From Kaistella jeonii (GTDB lineage Bacteria; Bacteroidota; Bacteroidia; Flavobacteriales; Weeksellaceae): a stretch of DNA of 64,000 bases. Below are positions 17,526 through 28,158 of the stretch, in pieces. The notes under the pieces are model-generated. The model was not told the origin of the DNA. It saw only the letters and a list, made by a program, of their open reading frames with translations, and searched no databases. Positions within the stretch are counted from its first letter, which is position 1. Each line of letters begins with the position of its first letter. The stretch lies in the NCBI RefSeq assembly GCF_000812865.1, contig NZ_JSYL01000002.1:310001-374000 (forward strand), given 5' to 3'. A program made the translations under genes and the position numbers.

Positions 17526-18480
17526 TCGTACCAATCGCATCGATTTCGGAAAGATCAAGATTCCGGTGAAGATCTGTTCTGCTGTCATAATATTGCAAAC
17601 CCGAGTTTACAAAGATCACATTAATCATTAAAAAGGAAATCAATATTGAAACTCCGTAAATCGAGAAAAATAAAATTCCCATTGATCCTTCCATGAGATT
17701 TTGTGGACCTCCATTTTGTGGTATCGTAACCATTGCACCGGAAATAATCATTAGTGGAATTACTGCAAACACAGAAGTTATCGTCTGAATCATAAAATAC
17801 ATCACCGTTGTTGAACCCCAATATTTCCAAAAAGGAGATTTATCTCTTCCATTTCCATAGGAGAACTGCGCTCTTACAGCGTAACTGAGCGATTCGAAAA
17901 AACCTTTCTTTGTATTAAAATAATCGAACATCAAAAAATTGACAACATTCATAATTGCTGGTCCCACTAAAATCAGTAGAAAAAATCCAATCACCACAAA
18001 TATCAAGACTGCAGAAAGACCTAAAATAATCATCGAAAGCGGCGCGACAATAAAAATTAAACCTAAAAAAAACTTAATAAATCGGCCTGAATTCTTTTTT
18101 AAATCACTTAAAATTTCGTCAGCTTTGATATTTTTATTTCCAGTTTCGCTCAATCTTTTCATGTATAAAATCGGGTACGAATAGGAAACCATCATTACCA
18201 CTAAGAAAAGAATAAACATGATCGCAGAAACTAAAGTCAAAACCGCACTGTTTTCCTGAAAATAAGCCTGGAAATTATAATTTTGACCTTGCGTATTTGA
18301 ACCCATCATTTGAGAAAATAATTCGCGATAACCAAATACGAAAATTACCACCATTAGAATTAGTAAAACTCCGTTTATCATTAAATAATTTTTGAAATAA
18401 TTTTTACCGTTCTCTTTAAAAAACGTAAAAGTATCGCTAATGAAAGTTCCGAAGTCCCGTTTCTGATAAAACTGCATCAT
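17515..18480 (-). CDS. Polytopic membrane protein of the MoxR cluster
   Basis: About 321 residues starting at ATG 18480 (a second ATG follows immediately at 18477). Six or more hydrophobic helices are visible, including INGVLLILMVVIFVFGY, LTLVSAIMFILFLVVMMV and a long block around residues 150-200. The N-terminus FYQKRDFGTFISDTFTFFKENG is amphipathic and cytoplasmic. I do not recognise a named enzymatic family; similar proteins accompany SpoIIM-like and DUF4129 proteins in Bacteroidota. It overlaps both neighbours (44 bp upstream, 11 bp downstream), indicating coupled translation. Confidence 0.75.
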   Translation of the reverse strand: MMQFYQKRDFGTFISDTFTFFKENGKNYFKNYLMINGVLLILMVVIFVFGYRELFSQMMGSNTQGQNYNFQAYFQENSAVLTLVSAIMFILFLVVMMVSYSYPILYMKRLSETGNKNIKADEILSDLKKNSGRFIKFFLGLIFIVAPLSMIILGLSAVLIFVVIGFFLLILVGPAIMNVVNFLMFDYFNTKKGFFESLSYAVRAQFSYGNGRDKSPFWKYWGSTTVMYFMIQTITSVFAVIPLMIISGAMVTIPQNGGPQNLMEGSMGILFFSIYGVSILISFLMINVIFVNSGLQYYDSRTDLHRNLDLSEIDAIGTNEI

Positions 18481-19438
18481 TGAGGTGTTTTTTTGAAGTG
18501 TAATATGGATAAATAAAATAATAGGAGCCAATTATTGCAAATGCGCCAAAGATCATTAAAAAGTTTAAAATTCCTGGCATTACCAAAGCATATCTCGTGA
18601 GATAACCTTCGATCATTCCTGCCATAATAGTAAATGGAACGGTGCTGAGAAATATTTTGAAAGCATCTTTAAAACCTAATTTAAAGGAATTAAATCTGGA
18701 AAAAGTTCTCGGAAAAAGAATGGACGCGCCTAAAATTAATCCAGCCATTGTTTCTACAACCATACTGAAAATTTCGAAAACGCCGTGAAGCCAAATTCCT
18801 TTTGCACTGTCTTTTAAAGCGCCATGTTCGTGAAAAAAATATTGAAACGAACCAAGCATGATACAATTCTGGAGCAAAGCATACAAAGTTCCGACACCGC
18901 CGAAAACCCCATAAAGAAATAGAATGGCGCCAACTTTCAGATTATTTACGGTAATTCCAATTGTACTTCCCCAATTAGAACCTTGTTGATAAACGCCGAC
19001 TGCATTGCCTTTTTTAATATTTTCAATTGTCTTGTTTACATACTCTTCTCCCAGAATAATATTCACAAATTCCTTATCATAATACGCGGAAATAAATCCG
19101 ATTAAAGTGAATAATATAAAAAATCCAAACGCATAAAATAAATATCTGCGATACTGATAAACTAAAAGCGGAACTTCAGTTTTAAAAAAATACAGCAGAC
19201 GGTTTTGTTCTGTCCGTTTCGTTTTATAAATTTTCTGAAAAATAAGAGAAGAAAGATTGTTTAGATAAATTGTGGTTTTGCTTTTCGGATAATACGTTTG
19301 TGCAAAAGACAAATCATTCACCAGATTAATGTACAAAGAAGAGAGATCATCGGGATTTTTTTTCAATTTTCCTGCGATAACCTGCTCGATTCCCAACCAT
19401 TTTTCTTTATTTTGTTTGATGAATGCCACTTCTCTCAT
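18437..19438 (-). CDS. SpoIIM-like membrane protein (stage II sporulation protein M family)
   Basis: The ATG at 19438 gives MREVAFIKQNKEKWLGIEQV, the usual start of this family; an upstream frame extension lacks family character. The protein has about 333 residues, a cytosolic helical N-terminus, then five to six helices with the conserved NNLKVGAILFLYGVFGGVGT and HGVFEIFSMVVETMAGLILG. Despite the family name, non-spore-formers carry it beside RDD and MoxR genes. It is divergent from the RDD gene with only 23 bp between start codons, so the two promoters must overlap or lie within the coding ends. Confidence 0.9.
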   Translation of the reverse strand: MREVAFIKQNKEKWLGIEQVIAGKLKKNPDDLSSLYINLVNDLSFAQTYYPKSKTTIYLNNLSSLIFQKIYKTKRTEQNRLLYFFKTEVPLLVYQYRRYLFYAFGFFILFTLIGFISAYYDKEFVNIILGEEYVNKTIENIKKGNAVGVYQQGSNWGSTIGITVNNLKVGAILFLYGVFGGVGTLYALLQNCIMLGSFQYFFHEHGALKDSAKGIWLHGVFEIFSMVVETMAGLILGASILFPRTFSRFNSFKLGFKDAFKIFLSTVPFTIMAGMIEGYLTRYALVMPGILNFLMIFGAFAIIGSYYFIYPYYTSKKHLNDAVLSETGLRNFH

Positions 19439-19461
19439 AAGGAAGCTAAAATAATAAAAAT

Positions 19462-20214
19462 ATGTCGCTGATCGCCATAAATACTTCACAAAATGTAAAT
19501 ATAAATTTCAATACCGCGAGTGTTGGCGAGAGAATATTGGCTTTTGGCATCGACATGCTCATCAAAGGTGCTTATTTACTGGTCACCTATCTGATATTCT
19601 TCCGCGTTTTTAATCTTGGGGCTTTTTTTAATACGCTCGACAACTGGTCCGTCATGGCCGTGATCATCATCATTACTTTGCCCATTCATATTTACACTTT
19701 GGTTTGCGAAAGTCTATTGGAAGGACAAACTTTTGGAAAAAAAGCAGTTCGGATCAAAGTGGTAAAGATCGATGGCTTTCAGGCTGGATTTGGGGATTAT
19801 CTAATTCGTTGGTTTTTCCGGTTGGTCGATGTGTTTTCAAATTCGGGCGTGGTTGGTTTGATCAGCATGATCGTATCGAAAAATAATCAGCGTTTAGGAG
19901 GAATTGCTTCCGGGACTGCCGTCATATCTTTGAAAAACCACGTTACCATTTCGCACACTATTTTAGAAAATTTGAAAGAAGATTATTTGCCTGTTTTTCC
20001 ACAAGTCATCGCGCTTACCGATAATGATGTCAGAATCATCAAAGAAAATTATCAAAAGGCACTAAAAAGCGATGACAGACAAATCCTTTCTAAACTTTCG
20101 AGTAAAATTAAAGAAATTCTGAAGTTAGATATTGATTCCACGAAATTTACGGAGCGCCGATTCATCGATATCATCATTAAGGATTACAATTTTTACACAG
20201 GAAAAGATATTTAA
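19462..20214 (+). CDS. RDD family membrane protein
   Basis: A 250-residue protein with an RDD domain: the first Arg/Asp motif in ASVGERILAFGIDMLIKGAY, a second helix pair around WSVMAVIIIITLPIHIYTLV, the LLEGQTFGKKAVRIKVV hallmark, and LIRWFFRLVD. The last 80 residues are soluble and helical. RDD proteins have been linked to ion transport in some bacteria, but here it more likely belongs to the adjacent divergent MoxR/SpoIIM-like membrane cluster. Confidence 0.9.
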   Translation: MSLIAINTSQNVNINFNTASVGERILAFGIDMLIKGAYLLVTYLIFFRVFNLGAFFNTLDNWSVMAVIIIITLPIHIYTLVCESLLEGQTFGKKAVRIKVVKIDGFQAGFGDYLIRWFFRLVDVFSNSGVVGLISMIVSKNNQRLGGIASGTAVISLKNHVTISHTILENLKEDYLPVFPQVIALTDNDVRIIKENYQKALKSDDRQILSKLSSKIKEILKLDIDSTKFTERRFIDIIIKDYNFYTGKDI

Positions 20215-20230
20215 ATTTCAATTGTTTTCT

Positions 20231-20318
20231 GGGCAGCTTCATCCATCTTCCGCTCCCAATCTTTTTTGTTTCGTCAGATGACGACCCAAAAAAGGATTTC
20301 CGCTCAAGCTGGGCTGCA
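20231..20318. repeat. Dispersed palindromic repeat, copy 3 (diverged)
   Basis: GGGCAG...TCTTCCGCTCCCAAT-CTTTTTT...AAAAAAGGATTTCCGCTCAAGC-TGGGCTGCA. Same orientation and plan as copy 1 (853-932), with an 18-nt core containing GTCAGATGAC. It fills the gap between the RDD gene and the GNAT gene. Confidence 0.7.
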
Positions 20319-20405
20319 ACAATCGCGAAAAACAAAACGATTTATTAAATCTAAAATCCTGCTTTCATTTATTTTCCCTAAATTTAAAGTACAAAATCGA
20401 AAGAA

Positions 20406-20696
20406 ATGAAATACACCAATGATCGGTCAGGAAACGGCGGAGTTTTTAAGTTGAATAATGATGAAGACGAAGTTGGAAGATTAACTTACACCATTTTCCC
20501 GGAAGAAAATAAACTCATTATTTCCTTTGTTTTGGTTCATGCAAAATTTGAAGGTCGTGGAATGGGGAAATATCTGGTTGAAGAAGCCATTAAATTCGCT
20601 CGGGAAAACAACTGGAAAGTTTACCCACACTGTTCTTACGCAAGATCTGTAATGAACAGAATGACTGATGTGGAAGATATTTTACTGGAAGGTTAA
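20406..20696 (+). CDS. GNAT family N-acetyltransferase (YjdJ/NATD1-like)
   Basis: A 96-residue small acetyltransferase of the GCN5-related, YjdJ-like group. The acetyl-CoA loop is FEGRGMGKYLVEEAIKFAR, and the family's C-terminal VYPHCSYARSVM segment is present. The N-terminal GGVFKLNNDEDEVGRLTYTI strand pair matches. Substrate unknown. Its 3' end overlaps the 3' end of the convergent glycosyltransferase gene by 15 bp, so there is no room for a separate terminator. Confidence 0.9.
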   Translation: MKYTNDRSGNGGVFKLNNDEDEVGRLTYTIFPEENKLIISFVLVHAKFEGRGMGKYLVEEAIKFARENNWKVYPHCSYARSVMNRMTDVEDILLEG

Positions 20697-21656
20697 GACT
20701 TCATTGAGTAAAATCTCTTCAATATCATCTGGATAATCAACTGTGAAATAATGGTCATGATCGACCCATTTTCTGATCTCTTCGGCATTTAATATTTTGG
20801 AGGTTGGAAATCCCATTTTCTCTAAAGCAAAAGCATTACATTCTTGCTCATATTGGTTATGAATAGGAATAACGAATAACTTTTTACCCATAAACAGGGC
20901 TTCTGCGGGAGTTTCAAAACCTGCGTTGCACAAAATTCCATCACAATTTTCAAAATATTGTAAAAATTGAATTGCGTCGATGGGGAAAATCTCCAGATTT
21001 TCTTGCTTATATTGTAATTTGCTATCTTTTGAAAAGATCTTCCATTCAACGGGAATATTCTTTAAGATCTCAATGATATTTTGGTCGGAAAAGCTGGGTA
21101 AGTAAACGAGATAATATCCTTTCCGCGCAGGATTTAGATTTCTAATTTTCTTTCTAATAACAGGCTTTTTAATCTGCGGATGATAATTTTCAAAATGAAA
21201 TCCGATTTTGTGGTCGCTTGGAACATAATAATTTAAAATCAATTCGCCTAAAAAATCTTTTTTTTCCGGTTTCGGAGTTTCTTTAAAACACAGGGAAGCT
21301 TGATGACTCAGTTCCATCATGGGCAAATCTCTCAGTTTACAAGCCCATCCTGTCAAAGCTTCGAAATCATTGATAATTAAATCGTACTGAGAAAGTTGCA
21401 AGTCTCTACCGTTTTTAAAAGCCTCAACAAAACTATTCCCTGTAAATGTTTTACGATATGATAAACCACCTGTTTTATTGTATAGCAGCGAAACTCCTTT
21501 GTAATGGAAGTTAACATCAAAATCGGTCTTTAGTTGCGATTGATGACCACTCATTAAAGTATCAACTTCAACATGTTTTTTAAGAAGAGGAATAATTTCC
21601 TGCGCTCTTGCGATATGTCCGTTCCCCGTTCCCTGAAATGGGTATAGAATTTTCAT
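20682..21656 (-). CDS. GT-B glycosyltransferase (GT28-like)
   Basis: A 324-residue protein with the GT-B start MKILYPFQGTGNGHIARAQE (glycine-rich acceptor loop) and a C-terminal nucleotide-sugar site ILCNAGFETPAEALFMGKKLFVIP with EQECNAFALEKMG. It likely transfers a sugar to a lipid or envelope acceptor. No membrane segment is seen. It shares one base with the LpxH-like phosphoesterase gene upstream, an overlap that suggests cotranslation and possibly a common envelope-lipid pathway. The exact acceptor is unknown. Confidence 0.85.
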   Translation of the reverse strand: MKILYPFQGTGNGHIARAQEIIPLLKKHVEVDTLMSGHQSQLKTDFDVNFHYKGVSLLYNKTGGLSYRKTFTGNSFVEAFKNGRDLQLSQYDLIINDFEALTGWACKLRDLPMMELSHQASLCFKETPKPEKKDFLGELILNYYVPSDHKIGFHFENYHPQIKKPVIRKKIRNLNPARKGYYLVYLPSFSDQNIIEILKNIPVEWKIFSKDSKLQYKQENLEIFPIDAIQFLQYFENCDGILCNAGFETPAEALFMGKKLFVIPIHNQYEQECNAFALEKMGFPTSKILNAEEIRKWVDHDHYFTVDYPDDIEEILLNEVLTFQ

Positions 21657-22480
21657 CAGGAAAAATTGGTTACTACTTTTAATAATTCTAGATGATTCAT
21701 CTCCAGAATTTCTTCATTGTCATCATCCTTCAACAAATGCTTATGATTCTCATAATGGAATATACTCCATTTCATATCGTTGTATTCGAGCGCCGATAGA
21801 TTCTCGATCCAATCACCGGAATTCATATAAATGCAGAATCCATTTTTGTTGTTGACTTCCCGAATCTGCGGTTGATGAATGTGGCCGCAAATAACATGAT
21901 CATAATGATTGTCAATCGCCAATTCAGAAGCAGTTAACTCGAAGTCACCGATAAATTTTACTGCTTTTTTTACGTTGTTTTTAATTTTTTTTGAAAATGA
22001 ATATTTCTCTTTACCCATCTTTTGCAAAAACCAGTTGATAACCGTATTGATAAGAATGAGTAAATCGTATCCTTTGCCGCCCAATTTTGCGAGCCATTTG
22101 GAATGCTGCACAGAGGCATCGAAAACATCACCATGAAAAATCCAGGTTTTTTTCTCATCAATAGTAAGGCAAATTTTATTACATATTTTAAGATTTCCTA
22201 ATTCGAAATCAGCAAACTTGCGAAACATCTCATCATGATTTCCGGTAACATAGTAAACCTCAATATTTTTGGTAGCGAAAGAAAGTATTTTCTTGATGAC
22301 TTTCAAATGAGATTTAGGAAAATAGGACTTTTTGAATTGCCAAACATCGATGATATCTCCATTTAGAACTAAGATCCTCGGTTGAATGGAATTGAGATAT
22401 CTTAACAATTCTTTCGCCTTGCAACCGTAAGTTCCTAAATGAACATCTGAAATTACAACTAACTCAACATTTCTTTTCAT
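21656..22480 (-). CDS. UDP-2,3-diacylglucosamine diphosphatase-like metallophosphoesterase
   Basis: A 274-residue calcineurin-like phosphoesterase with the full metal set: VISDVHLG (DxH), LNGDIID (GD), TGNHDE (GNHD), FHGDVFD, and CGHIHQPQI (GHxH). The arrangement resembles LpxH/YbbF-type enzymes of lipid A synthesis. Pairing with a glycosyltransferase gene recurs in Bacteroidota and may mean a different envelope lipid substrate. A second, canonical LpxH elsewhere in the genome would support that. Confidence 0.85.
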   Translation of the reverse strand: MKRNVELVVISDVHLGTYGCKAKELLRYLNSIQPRILVLNGDIIDVWQFKKSYFPKSHLKVIKKILSFATKNIEVYYVTGNHDEMFRKFADFELGNLKICNKICLTIDEKKTWIFHGDVFDASVQHSKWLAKLGGKGYDLLILINTVINWFLQKMGKEKYSFSKKIKNNVKKAVKFIGDFELTASELAIDNHYDHVICGHIHQPQIREVNNKNGFCIYMNSGDWIENLSALEYNDMKWSIFHYENHKHLLKDDDNEEILEMNHLELLKVVTNFS

Positions 22481-22539
22481 CGCTTTTGTGCAAAGAAAAG
22501 ACTTCCATGTTAATTGAAGATGAATGGGATATTATTTTC

Positions 22540-23280
22540 TTATAAAGAATCCAGTAAGGCGTCGGTGATTTCCATATTATGATAAACATTCTGAACGTCA
22601 TCGTCTTCTTCGAAACGATCTAACATTTTCATATTGACTTTAAACTGTTCTTCGGTAACTTCTTTGGAATTATTGGGAATTCTTTCTAATTCAGCACTTT
22701 TTGCTTCCATTCCTAATTCTTCCAATTTGTGCGAAAGCGCACCAAAATCTTCGAATGCTGTTGTAATCATAACTTCTTCGTGATCACTATCTACTTCTTC
22801 TGCTCCACCATCGATCATTTCCATTTCGAAATCATCCCAATCCATTTTGATTGACGATTTATCAATCGAGAAAATTCCTTTTCTATCAAAGATAAAAGCT
22901 AACTCTCCATTCTTTCCGAGACTACCGTCAAACTTATTGAAAATTGCTCTTACGTTCGCAACGGTTCTTGTAGGGTTGTTTGTAGTACATTCAACAAAAA
23001 ATGCAACACCACCTAAACCATACCCTTCGTAAGTAATTTCCTCATAATGCTCTGCATCTACACCACTGGCTTTTTTGATTGCTCTTTCTACATTATCTTT
23101 TGGCATGTTCGCGCCTTTGGCATTTTGCATACACCTTCTCAAAGAAGGATTAGAATCCGGATCTGGACCACCTGCTTTTACGGCAAGAGCAATGTCTTTT
23201 CCTATTTTGGAGAATGTTTTGGCCATCTTGTCCCAACGGGCCATTTTTGAGGCTTTTCTATATTCGAATGCGCGTCCCAT
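22540..23280 (-). CDS. YebC/PmpR family protein
   Basis: A 246-residue member of the YebC family, DNA-binding regulators in some bacteria and, more recently, linked to relief of ribosome stalling. Family motifs are GRAFEYRKASKMARWDKMAK at the N-terminus, DPDSNPSLRRCMQNAKGANMPKDNVERAIKK, and YEGYGLGGVAFFVECTTNNPTRTVANVR. The Bacteroidota form is typical in length. It is followed by a 60-bp gap to the phosphoesterase gene, and a 96-bp gap with the ompA terminator lies upstream. Confidence 0.95.
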   Translation of the reverse strand: MGRAFEYRKASKMARWDKMAKTFSKIGKDIALAVKAGGPDPDSNPSLRRCMQNAKGANMPKDNVERAIKKASGVDAEHYEEITYEGYGLGGVAFFVECTTNNPTRTVANVRAIFNKFDGSLGKNGELAFIFDRKGIFSIDKSSIKMDWDDFEMEMIDGGAEEVDSDHEEVMITTAFEDFGALSHKLEELGMEAKSAELERIPNNSKEVTEEQFKVNMKMLDRFEEDDDVQNVYHNMEITDALLDSL

Positions 23281-23321
23281 AAGTTTCAGTTATTAATATT
23301 GCAAATTTACATAAAATCATA

Positions 23322-23354
23322 AAAAACGCCCCCAATAATGGGAGCGTTTTTTTT
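23322..23354 (-). terminator. Rho-independent terminator of the OmpA-family gene
   Basis: In minus-strand RNA, ACGCTCCC and GGGGGCGT form a stem around ATTATT, followed by a U-run. One position pairs only as U-G in the minus transcript and would be a C-A mismatch in the plus transcript, supporting minus direction, which matches the adjacent ompA stop at 23377. Confidence 0.85.
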
Positions 23355-23376
23355 ATGATTTAGAAATAATTTTTGA

Positions 23377-24876
23377 TTATTTTCTTTTTTTCATTGATTT
23401 CTTTTTCATTGTTTTCTTCGCTGGTTTAGCAGATTTTTTAACAACAACTGGTAAGTCAGACTTATCCATTGCGTCAAAAGCAGCTCTATCAACAGCAGTT
23501 ACAACTACTTTTCTATCAGTCATTCTTTCAGCATCCGATGCTTTCTCAGAAACCACTGCGTTAGCTTCACCAACACCTTTAGATTTCAATTGAGTTGCAG
23601 ATACCCCTCTTGCTTCTAGAGCATTTACTACCGCAGCAGCTCTTTCTCTAGATAATTTCAAGTTATAAGAATCAGCACCTTTTTTGTCAGTTTCACCTGT
23701 CAATAAGAAAGTACCACCGTTAGAATTTTTAATAATGTCAGAAGCCATATCTAATTTAGAACTAGATTCTGGTCTGATTGTCGCTTTGTCGAAGTTAAAG
23801 AAGATTCCTTTAAGAGCTCCTGTAGCTTCGTCAGCTATTACAGTTTGAGGTTTAGGACAACCGTTGTATTCTTTCAATCCGAAAACTGTAGGACAAGCGT
23901 CATCTTTATCTAAGATTCCGTCACCGTCAGTATCTGGCCAAGGACAACCTTTGTTTTCTGCTGGACCAGGAACTGTAGGACAAGCATCATCTTTGTCAAT
24001 TACTCCATCGCCGTCAGTATCTGGCCAAGGACAACCGTTGTTTTCAACTGGACCTGCAACATCTGGACATTGATCATCGATATCTGGAATTCCGTCTCCA
24101 TCAGTATCAGGACAACCCTTGAATTCTGCTAAACCTGGAGTATCTGGACATCTATCATCTTTATCTAAGATACCGTCTTTATCTCTATCGTTGTTACCGA
24201 ATCTAAACAATAGTGAAGCAGAAGCTTGCCAAAAGTTAGCAACATCTGACTTGTCAATTGGTGTAGAAACGTAATCACCTTGAATACCAAGACCAAAGTT
24301 TTTAGTTAACCAGAAGTTAGATCCTAAACCAGTTGAAACTGTAAAGTGATCGCTTCTTCTTTGTGTACTAGCCATTCCGTCAGAAAATCCAGGATAGTAT
24401 TCTCCATTAATATCAGTTAAAGGAAAAGTAACACCTGTATAATCGTGTCTCATGTAGTTTGCACCAACTCTCAAATATGGATCAAACCAAGATTCTTCGT
24501 TCCAAAGACCGTTGAATTTGAATTGAAGACCTAAACCGGTCATTAGGAAAAATTCTTTTCCCATTCCAATTCTTTTATTGTCAACGTTCCCTACGGAAGT
24601 TTGCCAGTCAAGAACCAATAATTTATTAATGTTTCTTGCTACAGTTAACTTTGAAAGTGGAGGTGTAATCGTAAAGTTGCTGATGTTATACAATTGACCG
24701 CCATCTCCACTACCAAATGCAGTAGAAAAAACATTTCCAATTTTACCTCCTGCCGCAGCATGATTTACTCCGTGAGCACCAACACCGATTAACCACGGGT
24801 TACTGGTAGTCTGGGCGAAAACAGTAGAGGCAATTGTAAGAGCCAATGCTGAAATTCCTAATTTTAGATTTTTCAT
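23377..24876 (-). CDS. OmpA family outer membrane protein with calcium-binding repeats
   Basis: A 499-residue protein: signal peptide (LALTIASTVFAQ), an eight-strand-like beta-barrel to about residue 230, four thrombospondin type-3-like repeats (DRDKDGILDKDDRCPDTPG and three more with DTDGDG), then an OmpA C-terminal domain (FNFDKATIRPES, YNLKLSRERAAAVVNAL) that binds peptidoglycan. It tethers outer membrane to cell wall. Unusually, it ends in a strongly basic KKxxKPAKKTMKKKSMKKRK-like tail. It has its own promoter and terminator, as expected for an abundant protein. Confidence 0.93.
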   Translation of the reverse strand: MKNLKLGISALALTIASTVFAQTTSNPWLIGVGAHGVNHAAAGGKIGNVFSTAFGSGDGGQLYNISNFTITPPLSKLTVARNINKLLVLDWQTSVGNVDNKRIGMGKEFFLMTGLGLQFKFNGLWNEESWFDPYLRVGANYMRHDYTGVTFPLTDINGEYYPGFSDGMASTQRRSDHFTVSTGLGSNFWLTKNFGLGIQGDYVSTPIDKSDVANFWQASASLLFRFGNNDRDKDGILDKDDRCPDTPGLAEFKGCPDTDGDGIPDIDDQCPDVAGPVENNGCPWPDTDGDGVIDKDDACPTVPGPAENKGCPWPDTDGDGILDKDDACPTVFGLKEYNGCPKPQTVIADEATGALKGIFFNFDKATIRPESSSKLDMASDIIKNSNGGTFLLTGETDKKGADSYNLKLSRERAAAVVNALEARGVSATQLKSKGVGEANAVVSEKASDAERMTDRKVVVTAVDRAAFDAMDKSDLPVVVKKSAKPAKKTMKKKSMKKRK

Positions 24877-24905
24877 AGAATTAAATGATTAAATAATTGA
24901 TAATG

Positions 24906-24936
24906 CAAAATAAATATAAATTTTCTTTATAAACAA
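24906..24936 (-). promoter_or_regulatory. Promoter of the OmpA-family gene
   Basis: On the minus strand, TTG (24934-24936) is followed after 20 nt by TTATTTTG (24906-24913), one base away from TAnnTTTG. The start codon follows about 30 nt downstream. Confidence 0.5.
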
Positions 24937-24953
24937 AGATTTTTAGTCTTTTT

Positions 24954-25412
24954 TTAACTTTTCTTTAATATTCTTTCGAGATTGCGTTTATTTTCTCTGT
25001 CTTTTATACTGTCGCGTTTGTCGAATAGCTTCTTACCTCGACCAAGTGCGATAAGAATTTTAGCTTTTCCTTTGTCATTAATATATAGTTTTAAAGGAAC
25101 AATAGTATTTCCAACATCTTTTAGTTTTTTTTCAAACTTTTGCAATTCCCGTTTGTGCAATAGCAACTTCCGTTCCCTTTTTGTTTTGTGATTATAAAAT
25201 GTCCCCAGTTTATATTCGTCAATCATCATATTAATTATGTAAAGTTCGCCATCAATAAATTGACAAAACGCTTCTGTAATACTAGCTTTTGAAGAACGCA
25301 ATGATTTAATCTCAGTTCCTGTAAGCACCATTCCCGCCTCTATTTCATCTAATAACTCATATTCGAAACGAGCACGTTTGTTAAAAATATTGATTGTTTT
25401 TTCTATCTTCAT
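24954..25412 (-). CDS. smpB: SsrA-binding protein SmpB
   Basis: A 152-residue SmpB, which delivers tmRNA to stalled ribosomes. The ATG at 25412 gives MKIEKTINIFNKRARFEYEL, the standard start; a longer upstream frame has no homology character. Motifs: EAGMVLTGTEIKSLRSSKASITEAFCQF, and the basic KAKILIALGRGKKLFDKRDSIKDREN tail that enters the mRNA channel. Monocistronic, 78 bp upstream of the OmpA-family gene start. Confidence 0.97.
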   Translation of the reverse strand: MKIEKTINIFNKRARFEYELLDEIEAGMVLTGTEIKSLRSSKASITEAFCQFIDGELYIINMMIDEYKLGTFYNHKTKRERKLLLHKRELQKFEKKLKDVGNTIVPLKLYINDKGKAKILIALGRGKKLFDKRDSIKDRENKRNLERILKKS

Positions 25413-25447
25413 TGTACTTCCTACTTTATAATTTAAAGATATGTTAA

Positions 25448-27202
<1,755 letters not shown>

Positions 27203-27222
27203 AATAGTTTACATATTTTAAA

Positions 27223-27259
27223 AATCGTCTTATCATGAATTGATGAGACGGTTTTTTTT
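27223..27259 (+). terminator. Rho-independent terminator after the ABC-F gene
   Basis: CGTCTTATCA and TGATGAGACG form a 10-bp stem (one G-U) with a 5-nt loop, followed by an eight-T run. It lies 24 bp past the stop codon. Confidence 0.9.
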
Positions 27260-27321
27260 AGTCAAAAGAAATCCTTTCCAAATAAAATTTGAAAAGGATA
27301 CTAAATATAATCGAGAGTGTT

Positions 27322-28131
27322 TTACACTATAAATAATCCTGCAATTGCAGCCGCTTGGTCTCCGGTAAGTATTTCATCAAATGAAGCCGATCCAGCTGGA
27401 GCTCCAAATAAAGTAGCAGTATTATAACCAGCTTGCGTTATGTTTTCTTCTCCTGCATACACTGCATCGGTTTGTGAAGGCATATTTCCACCTACATTAA
27501 GCTCGATCCAACCTTTGTTCATACGCATTCTACGTACTTTCGAAGCGTGTCTTGCTTCCACAGAGTGAATTTGCAAAGCTGCCTGTAAAACATCTTTGTT
27601 TGATGCAACGTTTCCAGCTTGTCCTTTATAAGCTCGAACTCCTGTATCTTCAAAAGCTTGCGCAAGAGTCAAAAAAGTTTGATAATCTGAAAAAGGTTGA
27701 AAAGTTCCACCAACTGTAAAATCAAAAGTTGGTTTTGTACCTGGAGTTTCTCCTAAATTAGTCAGCGCAGTTTTTAAGAAAGCAACGTGAGCTGTTTCAT
27801 GTTTGCTGATTTGCTGAAAAACTACTTTATCTCCTGCAGGAATTAATCCCGAAGCAGCAAGACCTGTTCTGTAATATTCGTCTTCTAAATATTCTAAAGT
27901 TAGAGCCAATTGAAGCGCGCCCGTTAAAGCCGAAGCTGCCGCAAAACGCATCTCTTGTGTTGTCTCAGCTTTAGCCGAAGTCGCCATAAATGATCCTAAT
28001 CCTAATGGAATAGCAGCAAGTGCGGCTTTTTTTCCGAAGTCTGAAAATTGAGACAGACTCCCTAATCTTGAAGTTTCGGTTGTGAAAAATTTATCGTCCG
28101 AAAGTTTATCTAATATTGTAAGTAAGTTCAT
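27322..28131 (-). CDS. Ferritin-like domain protein (second of a tandem pair)
   Basis: A 269-residue ferritin-like four-helix protein. Diiron ligands are visible in order: LEYLEDEYY, ETAH (ExxH), AFEDTGVRAY, and SVEARHAS (ExxH). Residues 1-55 form a long leader with a hydrophobic ALAAIPLGLGSFMATSAKAE stretch resembling a Tat-type export signal, but no twin arginine is seen. It follows the Tat-lipoprotein paralogue by 27 bp and may be exported with it. Likely role: iron or peroxide handling, or a desiccation-type ferritin-like function. Substrate not determinable here. Confidence 0.85.
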   Translation of the reverse strand: MNLLTILDKLSDDKFFTTETSRLGSLSQFSDFGKKAALAAIPLGLGSFMATSAKAETTQEMRFAAASALTGALQLALTLEYLEDEYYRTGLAASGLIPAGDKVVFQQISKHETAHVAFLKTALTNLGETPGTKPTFDFTVGGTFQPFSDYQTFLTLAQAFEDTGVRAYKGQAGNVASNKDVLQAALQIHSVEARHASKVRRMRMNKGWIELNVGGNMPSQTDAVYAGEENITQAGYNTATLFGAPAGSASFDEILTGDQAAAIAGLFIV

Positions 28132-28158
28132 AATAAATGTTTTAAAAATTAATAAATT

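Noticed and set aside
20682..20696. 15-bp overlap of GNAT and glycosyltransferase 3' ends as an annotation error
   Set aside because: Both reading frames have clear family features up to near their ends, and convergent overlaps of this size are common.
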